Source: Sorex araneus
Lineage: Eukaryota > Chordata > Mammalia > Eulipotyphla > Soricidae
Assembly (NCBI RefSeq): GCF_027595985.1
Contig: NC_073305.1
Coordinates: forward strand, 110,194,035 to 110,258,034
Direction of reading: 5' to 3'
DNA length: 64,000 bases
Shown: positions 10,207-20,534 of the stretch, one piece after another
How positions within the stretch are numbered: the first letter of the stretch is position 1
How the letters are laid out: every line of letters starts with the position of its first letter
Notes under the pieces: model-generated
The model's database searches: none
What the model was told of the DNA's origin: nothing
The model's input: only the letters and a program-made list of their open reading frames with translations
Translations under genes and position numbers: made by a program

Positions 10207-11190
10207 AACTGGAAGCGGAGAATGCTTTGGACCCCAGATTGGGCCAACAACACTGGGATGCCAGAAGAAGAAGGTACAGGCAGCATGCCTTCTCCAGATG
10301 AAGCCCCGGCGACACTGAGCTTCTACTAACACAGCTCCGGTATGCAGGACTGGACATCTCCAAACCACGTGGCTGCATAAGGTTTTCCTGATATACAAAA
10401 AATATGCTCTGGAATGGCTCTGCCACTCCTGAGCATCCATTATCCCAGAGGCACAGAAACCAATCTCAGAATGCAGCGGCTGTTGGCAGATACACTCCTG
10501 GACTCTGAACTAAGCTACAGCCCCTTGCAGCCCCGGGAGGGGAAGGGTTTCTGTCCCTCGGCCTTTTCCCCCCTGTGACAGCATGGTGACCGCCACCATT
10601 CAGAACCTGTTGGACAGAGAGGTAGGAGTTTGCAGTGATGGGACGGGATGCATGGGGAATCTTGCGATGGGGGAGGGAGAACTGGCCCTGCCTCCTGCTC
10701 AAATGAGACCCTGAGCAGTTGCCCATGGACAGCTCCTCTGCTCCTGAACAGCCATGATCCCAGCGCCACAAAAACCAATCTCGGAATGCAGTGGCTGCTG
10801 GCAGAAATACCTCCGGACTTAATACCAGAATTCCAAATCTGGGCGTCCGCTTTCGTGACCATGCAACATCGTATGCTCTTTGTTACCAACAATAGAAAAC
10901 ATACAATCTAATGATGTCATTCCGACAGGTCTGACTGTTGGGGGTAAAACACCAAATAATGATAGTGAGTTTCCTGTCGAAAATTGAATATAACCAAAGT
11001 AAGGAAAGAGTAAAGTGATAATCATCTGCCACACAGGCAGAGGGGGATTGGGAGGGGGGATATGCTGAGGTTACTGGTGGTGGAACGTGCACTGGTGAAG
11101 GGATGGATGTTTGAGCATAGTATGACTGAGCCTCGATCCTAAATGCCCTGTAACTGTTCTCACAGTAACTCAATTAAAACATAAATTAAA
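10207..11190 (+). mobile_element. Composite retroposon (CR) copy A
   Basis: A GC-rich body carries two related tandem units: AACCAATCTCAGAATGCAG at about 10458 and its near copy at about 10773, a period of about 315 bp. After it come a CRYCTGAYTGTTGGGGG block, an AAATAATGATAGTGAGTTT segment, a G-rich tract (GGGGGATTGGGAGGGGGG) and an L1-like 3' end (GTGCACTGGTGAAGGGATG) with an AATTAAAA tail. The order matches the other CR copies in the window. Open frames are short and unrelated to known proteins. It directly abuts the 5' UTR of the next L1. I find no convincing TSD. Confidence 0.75.
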
Positions 11191-11750
11191 AGACCCCCGC
11201 CTGGCACCTTTCGGCCGCCGCACTGTTGGTTCCTGACCACTCCCCACTCTGCAGGTAAATAGGAAATCCCTTGGAGACCCTGCCCAGCGTGGAGAAGCCC
11301 TCTCCCCGCCCCCTGCCCGCGGTTTGGGGCTCGCCCTGACACCCCCACACTTGCCTGGCACCTTTCAGCCGCCACACCGTCAGTTCCTGAACACTCCCCA
11401 CTCTGCTGGTTAGGGGCGTGTCCTCAACTTAGGGGCATGGCCTCAAAAGTGGGCGTGGCCTCTTTCCGGAGCAGCGGCCACTTACGCGGCAGCAGTTGTT
11501 TTTATACCATTCCACGCATTGTCCTTTGGCCACAATTGATAGAAGCCACTACTCTGAAGAATTTCCTGGTCATCTTAGTCACTATATGTTAATAGTCAAG
11601 TAACCTACCCTGTCCTAATTTCATGAAAACTGTCAGTGAACACATCAACTTGCACAGAAAAGTCCTTTGTAAAAAGAGCATAGCCCCACATCTTCAGTTG
11701 AGGCCTCTCCCAAGCTAAGGAGAGCACCGGATAGTAAAGCCTATAACAAC
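11191..11750 (+). promoter_or_regulatory. L1 5' UTR with two GC-rich monomer-like repeats
   Basis: This is a CpG-rich leader with a tandem unit at 11200-11255 and 11354-11409 (about 90% alike by eye), followed by GGGCGTGGCC and GGGGCGTGTCC-like GC boxes at 11400-11465. It is likely the internal promoter region of the L1. Promoter function is inferred from its position before ORF1. Confidence 0.65.
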
Positions 11751-12694
11751 ATGAAGAAACAGCGAAAATCCTCACAACCAGGAGAGATCCAAGAAAATAT
11801 CTCACTAACCTCAGCAGCGACTTCCCAGAAATACAACCTCCTCTTGGATAAAGAATTCAGAGAGGAAATTGTGAGGATGGTTCACGAACTCAAAGAAACT
11901 ATGGAACGAACTTCCAATACACTAAGGGAGGATATGGATGCAGCATTGGGACACTCCACCAAGATAATCCAGGAAGAAATGAGAGCAGAAATTTCAAAGC
12001 TACGAACAGAAGTCACACAACTAAAAGAATCAGTAGATGAAATAAAAAACTCGGTAGGAGCCCTCAATAGTAGAATGACTACAGCCGAAGACAGAATCAG
12101 TGAGCTTGAAGATGAGCTGCACAAAGCATATAGGCAACAACAAATAATGGCAAAAGACCTCAAAATGGCTCTAGAGCGAATTAGAGTCAGGAGAAACAAC
12201 ATAAGAATCATGGGAGTGCTGGAACCACACGGAACCAATCCCAATGAAAAAAACACCATTAAAGACATCATTGCTAAAAAATTCCCAGAGCTAGAGAATG
12301 CGGACATCCAGATCCAAGGAGTCTGAAGGTGCCAGCTAAAAGGGACCCAAATAGAAAATCCCCAAGGCATATCATAGTCAGAATGATGGATGCCATGGAT
12401 AGAGACACAATACTGCAAGCTGCAAGATCAAAGAAGGAGATCATATACAAAGGAGCATGAGCACCCCTTAGATTCACAGCAGACCTATCAGAAGAAACCC
12501 TCCAAGCCCGAAGACAATGGTGGGATATAGTGAAAAAACTTAATGAAATGAATGCCTCACCAAGAATACTCTACCCGGCTAAACTCTCAGTTAAACTTGA
12601 AGGAACCATACACTATTTCATGGAGAAGCAACAGCTCAGGAACTTCATAGACTCAAGACCAAATTTAAAAGAAGGACTCAAAGGGCTACTATAA
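11751..12694 (+). pseudogene. L1 ORF1 (RNA-binding chaperone), broken
   Basis: ORF1p is the trimeric RNA-binding protein that packages L1 RNA. The first frame runs from 11751 to 12326 with a coiled-coil region (heptad-rich stretch with TTAEDRISELEDE near residue 110) and the start of the RRM domain (RIRVRRNNIRIMG near residue 145). At 12324-12326 a TGA interrupts it and a 1-nt deletion shifts the frame. The C-terminal domain continues in the next frame (HIIVRMMDAMDRDTILQAAR, then SKKEIIY) but has a TGA at 12458-12460 where an Arg codon is expected. It then reads to a TAA at 12692-12694. Total length corresponds to about 314 residues, normal for mammalian L1 ORF1. Confidence 0.92.
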
Positions 12695-12736
12695 GACAAG
12701 GAAAAAACCTACAACAACAACAAACCCTACAGAAAA

Positions 12737-14012
12737 ATGACACAAAATTCCATGATAATAACTTCTCTTAATGTTAATAGTCTAAATGCACCAATCAAGA
12801 GGCACAGAGTGGCAAAATGGATTCGGAAACTAAACCCAACTTTCTGCTGCCTACAAGAAACACATCTGAATAGTCAGAACAAACACAGACTCAAAATCAA
12901 AGGATGGAAAACAATCCTGCAAGCAAACAGCCCCCTCAAAAAAAAAAAAGAGGGGGTGGCCATACTAGTATCCAATAGCATAGATTTCAGGCTAAAAAAG
13001 ATCAGAAGGGACAGTGAAGGTCATTTTCTATTCATCAAGGGATATGTACAACAGGAAGAAATCACACTCTTAAACATATACGCACCTAATGAACAACCAG
13101 CTAAATACTTAAAAGAACTCCTAACAGAATTTAAGGAGGACATAACTAGCACCACAATAGTAGTTGGAGCCTTCAACAACTCACTATTGAACAATGAGTG
13201 GGTCACGAAGGAAATCAAGGAAAAAATCAAGAGATACCTCGAAACAAATGAGAATGAAGACACAAGCTACCAGAACCTATGGGACGCAGCAAAAGCTGTG
13301 TAAGGGGAAAATTTATAGCTCTGCAAGCCTTTCTCAGAAAGGAAGAAAGGGCCTATATTGATAGCTTGACTTCGAAGCTCAAGATCTTAGAAGAGGACCA
13401 GCAAAAGGAACCCAAACCAGATCAAAGGAAAGAAATAATAAAACTTAGAGCAGAAATTAATGATATGGAAACCTGAAAAACAATCCAAAAGATCAATGAA
13501 ACAAAGAGCTGGTTCTTCGAGAAAATAAATAAGATTGATAAACCGCTAGCAAGACTCACAAAGAAAGAAAGAGATAAAACCCTAATAAACCGAATCAGAA
13601 ATGAAAAGGGGGACATCACAACAGAAACCAAGGAGATTCAAAGGATCATCAGAGACTACTTTGAAAGTCTGTATGCCACGAAACAAGAGAACCTAAAAGA
13701 AATGGACGAATTCCTTGACTCCTACAATCTCCCAAGACCGAACCAAGAAGACTTGAAATACCTGAATAGGCCCATAAATATCAAGGAAATCAAAACTGTA
13801 ATCAAAAGTCTCCCCAAAAACAAAAGCCCAGGTCCAGGCGGATTCACTGGCGAATTCTTCCAAACATTTAAAGAAGACTTGTTGCCAGTTCTCCTCAAGC
13901 TTTTCCAGGAATTGAAAAGACAGGAACCCTTCCGAACAGTTTCTACGAGGCACATATCTCCCTAATACCAAAAGCAAACAAAGACACCACTAACAAAGAA
14001 AACTATAGACCA
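12737..14012 (+). pseudogene. L1 ORF2, 5' part (endonuclease and start of reverse transcriptase), broken
   Basis: ORF2p is the L1 endonuclease/reverse transcriptase. The APE-like endonuclease starts at 12737 ([19 protein letters not shown], and CLQETHL with the catalytic Glu). At 13166-13177 the expected Gly-Asp-Phe-Asn motif reads GAFN, so the catalytic Asp is lost. Directly after it the sequence jumps to NNEWVTKEI: roughly 110 residues present in other L1s, including the Ser-Asp-His motif, are missing in frame. A stop at 13301-13303 and a frame change follow, then KFIALQAF, a TGA at 13474-13476 and the [12 protein letters not shown] motif of the RT N-terminus. Another frameshift occurs near 13915. 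The sequence breaks at 14012 at the CR insertion. Confidence 0.92.
13995..14012 (+). repeat. 18-bp TSD, left copy (CR insertion in L1 ORF2)
   Basis: AAAGAAAACTATAGACCA, repeated exactly at 15225-15242. It is part of the L1 ORF2 codons for KENYRP, so the duplication also shows where ORF2 was cut. Confidence 0.96.
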
Positions 14013-15224
14013 GCCCTTTTGGCCCTGCTGCGGATTGAGCATGATGGAAGAGCCCAAAAGAGCACCCTTGGACTCCAAGCAGCCTACTGAACTAATTCTG
14101 GCATGGGATCAGAGACCCCACGGCGGGCTGCGACAGTGGAAACCGGACATTTCCCAATTCTTTTAACCTCTCTCTCTCAACCCCTTCCTCCCGAGCACAG
14201 TGCAGGGTCCACGGCTTTCTGAGCGCAAAATGGAGACGCCGAGCCTCTCTCTAGGTTTCTCCATCTTATGAGCACCATAAAACGGTAAAAGTTTGTAGTG
14301 ATGTTAGTTCTGGTTGTACTTTCCCTGGACTTTATACAGAAACCCGAAACCGCAGCCGCGCGACCTAATGTCATCTTAGCATCAGCAATATGTAATGTTA
14401 CTTTTTAATCGGACAGACTTTTGTGGGTGATCCTAACAAGAATAGTAAGTCTTTTGCTGAAATATTGAAGGCAATCAAAGTGGTAGCCATCTCTCTAGAC
14501 TGAACTAAGCTATATCCCCATGCCAGCTGAAAAGAAATATCCTTCTTTCTCGGGAAGAAACACGGCATGGCGTCAACCATAATGTGATGTCCATTAAGCA
14601 AACAGACCTGGTAGTGTGGGAATGGGATATAAGGGGAAAAATTATGTACATGGAACAGCGGGACGCTGGTGGAATCTCGAGCCGGAGCTGATACCAGCGC
14701 AAGACCTTTGGTTCCAGAAACTGCTTGCAGACACTCTACTAGACTATCAACTAAGCCAGAGCCCCATGCCTGCTGATGACGGGAAATAACCATCCTTTTC
14801 GGTTTTTTCCCTTTGTCAGACAGTGTGGCGATTACTAAACAGGCGTGAACTCGGTGGCGCGGGGCAAGAGGGGAAAAAGAAAAGTTATGTAACAAACAGC
14901 GGGACTTAATATCTCTATATTCTTAGCAATGGAGAACTATCAAATGCTTCCTTGGCAATAGGACTGTCTTTTTCTTTTTGGGGGGAAACCCCAGCAACGG
15001 TAGTGAGTTGTGTGTTGAAACATGGAATGTAATCGAGATAGAAGTGAAACTTATCACTTACAAGGGTGGGGGCTGGGGAGGTGAGAGGGGGCGGCAGTTA
15101 TACTGGAGTGGTTGGTGATGGAATATGGGCACTGGTGAAGGGAAGGGTGTTTGAGTATTGTATAACTGACATAATCCTGAGAACTATGTAACCCTCCACA
15201 TGGTGATTCAATAAAATTTTAAAA
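14013..15224 (+). mobile_element. Composite retroposon (CR) copy B, inserted in L1 ORF2
   Basis: This 1,212-bp insert is bounded by a perfect 18-bp TSD. It starts GCCCTTTTGGCCC and has a body with related blocks: GGACTTTATACAGAAACCC with CCGCGCGACC at about 14330, then GGACGCTGGTGGAATCTCG and the ACTCTACTAGACTATCAAC block at about 14660-14750. The tail has AACGGTAGTGAGTTGTGTG, a G-rich tract, GGGCACTGGTGAAGGG and ATTCAATAAAATTTT plus A-run. The 3' end resembles the L1 3' end; the body does not match L1 ORFs. There is no long open frame. The last 690 bp are very similar to CR copy F at 60734-61483. Confidence 0.93.
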
Positions 15225-17480
15225 AAAGAAAACTATAGACCAATATCCTTGATGAACACCGATGCAAAGATCCTCAACAAAATACTAGCAAATAGAATCC
15301 AACAACTCATCAAAAAGATCATACACCATGACCAAATGGGATTCATCCCAGGGATGCAAGGATGGTTTAACATTCGGAAATCAATCAACATAATCCATCA
15401 TATCAAAAAAAGTAAAGATAAAAACCATATGATCATATAAATAGATGCAGAGAAAGCATTTGACAAGATCCAACACCGATTCATGATAAAAACTCTCACC
15501 AAAATGGGTTTTGGAGGAACTTTTCTCAAGATAGTCAAAGCCATCTACCACGAACCTATGGCAAGCATTATCATCAATGGAGAAAAACTAAGGGCCTTTT
15601 CTCTAAGATCAGGGACAAGACAAGGATGCCCACTCTCACCACTTCTCTTTAATATAGTACTGGAAGTATTATCAATAGCCATCAGGCAAGAAAATGATAT
15701 TAAGGGGATTCAGATCAGAAAGGAAGAAATCAAGCTCTCACTATTCGCAGACGATATGATACTATACCTAAAGAAGCCTAAAAGCTCTAGTAAGAAACTC
15801 TTAGAAACAATTGACCTGTACAGTAAAGTCTCAGGCTATAAAATCAATACCCAAAAATCCATGGCCTTCCTGTATGCAAACAATGAGACAGAGGAAAGGG
15901 ACATGAAAAAAGCAGTCCTGTTCACAATCGTGCCCCAGAAAATCAAATACCTTGGAATCAGCTTAACTAAAGAAGTAAAGGACCTCTACAAAGAAAACTA
16001 TAAAACACTACTCCATGAAATAAAAGAGGACATGAGGAAATGGAAACATATCCCCTGCTCATGGATAGGGAGAATAAACATTGTGAAAATGGCAATACTC
16101 CCCAAAGCATTATACAGATTTAATGCAATCCCTATAAGGATACCCATGGCATTCTTCAAAGAAATGGATCAAGCAATCCTGAAATTTATATGGAACAATA
16201 AACCCCACGGATAGCTAAAACAATTCTTGGGAAAAAGATGATGGGAGGCATCACCCTCCCCAACCTTAAATTCTACTACAAAGCGGTAACAATTAAAACA
16301 GCACGCTACTGGAAAAAAGGCAGAGCTGAAGACCAATGGAACAGGGTGGAAAATCCCTACACACAACCTCAAATGTATGATCATCTAATCTTTGATAAGG
16401 GAGCAAGAGATGTGAAGTAGAGCAAGGAAAGCCTCTTTAACAAATGGTGTTGGCACAACTGGACAACCATGTGTAAAAGAATGGGCTTAGACCTCGACCT
16501 GACACCATGCACAAAAGTCAGATCAAAATGGATTAAAGACCTCAACATCAGACCACAATCCATAAGGTACATTGAAGACAAGGTCGGCAAAACCCTCCAC
16601 GATATTGAAGATAAAGGTATCTTCAAAGATGACACGGAACTAAGCAATCTAGTAAAAACAGAGATCAACAAATGGGGCTACATTATACTAAAAAGCTTCT
16701 GCACCGCAAAAGATACAGTGACCAAAATACAAAGACTATCTACAGAATGGGAAAGTATATTTACACAATACCCATCAAATAAGGGGTTGATATCAATGGT
16801 ATATAAAGCACTGGTTGAACTCTACAAGAAGAAAACATCCAACCCCATCAAAAAATGGGGTGAAGAAATGAACAGAAACTTTACCAAGGAAGAGATACGA
16901 ATGGCCAAAAGGCACATGAAAAAGTGCTCTGCATCACTAATCATTAGAGAGATGCAGATCAAAACAACCATGAGATACCACCTCACACCACAGAGACTAG
17001 CACACATCCAAAAGAACAAAAGCAACCACTGTTGGAGAGGATCTAGGGAGAAAGGGACCCTTCTACACTGCTGGTGGGAATGCTGACTAGTTCAGCCCTT
17101 TTGGAAAATAATATGGACGATTCTCAAAAAAGTAGAGGTTGAGCTCCCATTTGACCCAGCAATACCACTGCTTTGAATATATCCCAGAGGAGCAAAAAAG
17201 TATAGTCAAAATGACATCTGCACTTATATGTTCATTGTAGCACTGTTTACAATAGCCAGAATCTGGAAAAAAACCAGAGTGCCCTAGAACAGATGACTGG
17301 TTGAAGAAACTTTGGTACATCTATACAATGGAATACTATGCAGCTGTTAGAAAAAATGAGGTCATGAAGTTTGCATATAAGTGGATCAGCATGGAAAGTA
17401 TCATGCTAAGTGAAATGAGTCAGAAAGAGAGAGACAGACATAGAAAGATTGCACTCATCTGTGGAATATAGAATAATAGA
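15225..17480 (+). pseudogene. L1 ORF2, 3' part (reverse transcriptase core and C-terminus), broken
   Basis: The frame resumes after the CR insertion with [15 protein letters not shown], and [11 protein letters not shown] follows. It has a TAA at 15438-15440 and then a long open stretch, 15483-16214, holding [15 protein letters not shown] and the catalytic FADD at 15744-15755. A TAG at 16212-16214, a frameshift at 16240 and a TAG near 16420 follow. From 16469 the C-terminal region reads IKDLNIRP, PIKKW and LLHCWWEC, the Cys/His region at the end of ORF2. Several stops follow from 17084. The RT active site is kept, but no full protein can be made. Confidence 0.93.
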
Positions 17481-17935
17481 CTAGGAGTCTAACACCCAAG
17501 AATAGTAGAAATAAGTACTAGGAGGTTGACTCCATGGCTTGGAGGCTGGTCTCTCATTCTGGGCAACTCAGAGAAGGGAACACCAAGTAAAATGTGGTCG
17601 GAGGTCATGCGGGGGAGGGGTGACGCGTGCTGAATGTAGACTAGAGACTGAATACAATGGCCACTCAACACCTTTACTGCAAACCACAACACCTAATCAG
17701 AGAGAGAGAACGAAAGGGAATACCTGCCATAGTGGCAGTTTGGGGTGGGGGTAAATGGGACTGGGGAGAGTGGGAGGGACGCTGGTTTACTGGTGGTGGA
17801 GAATGGGCACTGGTGAAGGGATGGGTTCTCGAACTTTGTATGGGGGAAACATGAGCACAAAAATGTATAAATCTGTAACTGTACCCTCAGAGTGATTCAC
17901 TAATTAAAAATAATAAATAAATAAAAATATAAAAA
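17480..17935 (+). mobile_element. L1 3' UTR with polypurine tract and poly(A) tail
   Basis: After ORF2 the 3' UTR holds GGGGAGGGGTGACG, CCACTCAACACCTTTACTGC, GGGGTGGGGG, GGTGGTGGAGAATGGGCACTG and GTAACTGTACCCTCAG, ending ATTAAAAATAATAAATAAATAAAAA. This sequence serves as the reference for the truncated L1 and CR 3' ends elsewhere in the window. Confidence 0.9.
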
Positions 17936-17989
17936 GCATTACATTATAGATAGTGCCTATGTATCTGCTGTAAAAAGAAATATCTAATA

Positions 17990-18985
17990 AAAATATCTCT
18001 CAATACAAAATTATAAAACTGGGATAGTCTCTATTGCCGGTAGGTGGTTTAAAGGAAATTTTATACACTGTTGGTAGAAATGGTATTTTTTCAAACCCCC
18101 ATGTGAAACAGTATGGAGAGTTCTCAGTATACTTAAAATTGAACTGCCATACTACCCCACAATTCCACTTTTGGGTATCTAGCCAAGACAGTAAACCATT
18201 CATATATGCATACCATTATTTATTTATTGTAACACTCAGTACAGTAGCTAAGATTTGGAATCAACCTAGATGTTTAATAATAGATCAATAAATCTTGCAA
18301 ATGTAATATATACACACATACTATATATATATGTATATATACATTACATTTGTATATATATACATATATATATGTATATATATATATTACATTTGCAAGA
18401 TTGTAACCTCCGACCACATAGAGGTTAGGAATGATGAAATCATACGATTTGCAGCAACATAGAAGGAGCCAGAAGACATCATGATAAATGAAGTGAGCCA
18501 GAAGAAGTAGGAAACACAAGAAGATGTCACTTACCTGTTATATTAAGAGCAATGGGATTAGGAAATGAAACGGTTTAAATGTGAGATGCCTAGATTATTT
18601 CTGGTCCCAAAATAGAGGATGGTGAAGGGAATGTCAAGTAGAGTAGTCAGTGGGGAGAGAGATGAAGAACCACAGGGATTAGGGCCAAGTACAACAGTGG
18701 TGTTACAGAATGATAGAGCTAAATATCCATGCCACAGATTCAGCAACACTGAAATCATGATATCCAAACTTCAATAACAAATCTTGGAAAGGTGACTGTC
18801 AAGATGGCAGGCTTGTGTGGGAGGGAGGTGGGAGGTGGGAGCAGGGCCGGGGGTGGTTGTAGGAGAGACAATTTTGGAACATTGGTGGTGGGAAGTTGAC
18901 ACTTATTTCAAGATTGATAAGGGAACATTGTATATCTAAAACCCAACTCCCAGTAACTTGGTAAATTTAAGTGTTTTAAAATAAT
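17990..18985 (+). mobile_element. Old L1: end of ORF2 and 3' UTR
   Basis: The frame at 18034-18291 recalls the ORF2 C-terminus (FSNPHVKQYGEFSVYLKLNC; VAKIWNQPRCLII). After a palindromic AT repeat the 3' UTR continues with GGGAGGGAGGTGGGAGG and GGAACATTGTATATCTAAAAC and ends AATAATAAAATTT. It is older than the L1 at 11191-17935. It may be the right half of the L1 fragment at 10086-10206. Confidence 0.75.
18291..18402. repeat. 112-bp AT-rich palindrome
   Basis: The arms AATCTTGCAAATGTAATATA and TATATTACATTTGCAAGATT are perfect reverse complements at the two ends, and the middle is a nearly self-complementary TATATA/CATATA tract. The whole stretch could extrude as a cruciform. It lies within the old L1. 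Confidence 0.9.
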
Positions 18986-18989
18986 AAAA

Positions 18990-19588
18990 TTTAGAGGAAA
19001 AAATAAAATGGAAATAAATGTTCTACTTAATGTTAAAGAAAACACAGGGATCAACTCATAATACTCATAATATCAGCAGTAATATTAGTTTTTCATTCAG
19101 TTATGGTTTATGGGTTAAGTTGTCTTCATGACCCAAGATTATATTCCAAAGGAAAACAAGACTCAAATTTTTCTAAGGTATAAATCTCTCCTAATAAGAA
19201 TAGTTATATTCTGAAAAAAAAAAAAACGCAATGTATAAAAGCTTCCCCTGAGTGAAATCAAACCCCAGGCCCAAACCTCTATGTTCAGCTTGCTCTGCTC
19301 TTGACTACTCTGGGTCCTATCTATAGATCTGAAATCGGATTTTATCTCCACCTCTTCGTTTTCTGGAATCAGAACTGTCCTATGAGTTTCTTTGGTTTGA
19401 TAAAGTAAAACTTCAACAAACTCATCTAAAATCCAAGAGAGGAAATAATTTAGATTTAATCTAGCACTCATGCTACTCAAAATATTTTTAAAAAACATAT
19501 TATTAATTATTACTTACAAGATTGGATGCTATTTTAAAAAAATAAGTGAAGCCAGCAGTAGAAATGCAATTTCAATGACCTCTGTAAG
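18990..19588. other. Intergenic DNA, no feature recognised
   Basis: No gene or clear repeat is seen. A minus-strand open frame at 19163-19498 has no recognisable signature. Confidence 0.45.
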
Positions 19589-19601
19589 AAAGTCCACAGT
19601 A

Positions 19602-19778
19602 GGGGCTGGAGTGATAGCACAGCGGGTAGGGCTTTTGTCTTGCACGTGGCTGACCCAGGTTCAATTCCCAGCATCCCATATGGTCCCCTGTGCACCGCCA
19701 GGAGTGATTCCTGAGTGCATGAGCCAGGAGTAACCCCTGTGCATCACCGTGTGTGACCCAAAAAGCAAAAAAAAAAAA
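19602..19778 (+). mobile_element. Poly(A)-tailed SINE (SINE-A) with TSD
   Basis: GGGGCTGGAGTGATAGCACAG head, GGTTCAATTCC B box, tail GTGTGACCCAAAAAGC plus poly(A). It is flanked by AAAGTCCACAGT at 19589-19600 and 19779-19790. Confidence 0.95.
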
Positions 19779-19790
19779 AAAGTCCACAGT

Positions 19791-20520
19791 AAAATATGAG
19801 TGAAGTTCATGTTAAAGGACTTAAGCAGATAAGAAAGGGGGTACAAGTAGAAGGGAAATGACCAAATGGCAGGACTAAAATACTTGCAGATATATTTGGG
19901 TTCTCAGGTCACGGGTAACTATTATTTTTTTGTATGTATAGAAAAATGGTTGATTTTAAAAATTAAGCAATTTGCTCAACTTCCCTCAATAAGTGGCAGA
20001 GTTAAAATTTGAAATCTATGAATACCTGACTTCTCCCACAACACACTGAAAACAAGGTGCTTTCTGAAAGCCAAATCACATTTTGAAAACTATTTTGAAA
20101 ACCTGTTTGAATTTAAAGCCTTGTGAAATTCAAAGCTAAAGTCTTGTGAAAGTTTTTAATTTAAAGTCTTGTGAAATTCAGATATAAGCAGTATGCTCTA
20201 TCTTTGGTAAAGACAAATTATCAGATTACTTAAGAACTACTTATTACAAATCATCCAGCCTCTTGGAAATCATCAGCTAAAAGAATTTCATTCAATGCAA
20301 AGTAAATAAATTGGAGGGAGAATCCAGTGGGAATCCAAATCTAGATATTTGATAATGTTATCAAATGTTAATTACCAACATCAATAATCCTGATTTTAAG
20401 TTTTACCAACAAGTGAATTGGGTGGAGGTATTGCTATAATATTGTGATCAGTCATACTACTTTGACATAAGCATGATTTCAGAGGACTAGATTTAGGATC
20501 CTGTTGGATAAGAAATGCTT
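19791..20520. other. Intergenic DNA, no gene recognised
   Basis: AT-rich sequence. TTTAAAGYCTTGTGAAATTC occurs twice at about 20113 and 20161 (48-bp spacing), a small local duplication. Nothing else is supported. Confidence 0.45.
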
Positions 20521-20534
20521 AATAATGTTCTCTA

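Larger units (their letters stand above)
11191..17935 (+). mobile_element. Nearly full-length shrew L1, inactive, interrupted by a CR insertion
   Basis: This LINE-1 has a GC-rich 5' UTR (11191-11750), ORF1 (11751-12694), ORF2 (12737 to about 17480) and a 3' UTR with a polypurine tract, ending in AATAAATAAATAAAAA. In the 5' UTR a CCTGGCACCTTTC-RGCCGCC unit occurs at about 11200 and again at about 11354, a 154-bp period that suggests monomer-type promoter repeats as in rodent L1. Both ORFs carry stops and frameshifts, and the endonuclease has lost an internal block. A 1,212-bp composite retroposon sits in ORF2 (14013-15224). No convincing TSD is visible for the L1 itself. Confidence 0.93.

Noticed and set aside
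15483..16214. Active L1 reverse transcriptase
   Set aside because: The FADD core is open for 243 codons, but ORF2 has upstream stops and frameshifts, a 1.2-kb insertion, a damaged endonuclease and downstream stops.
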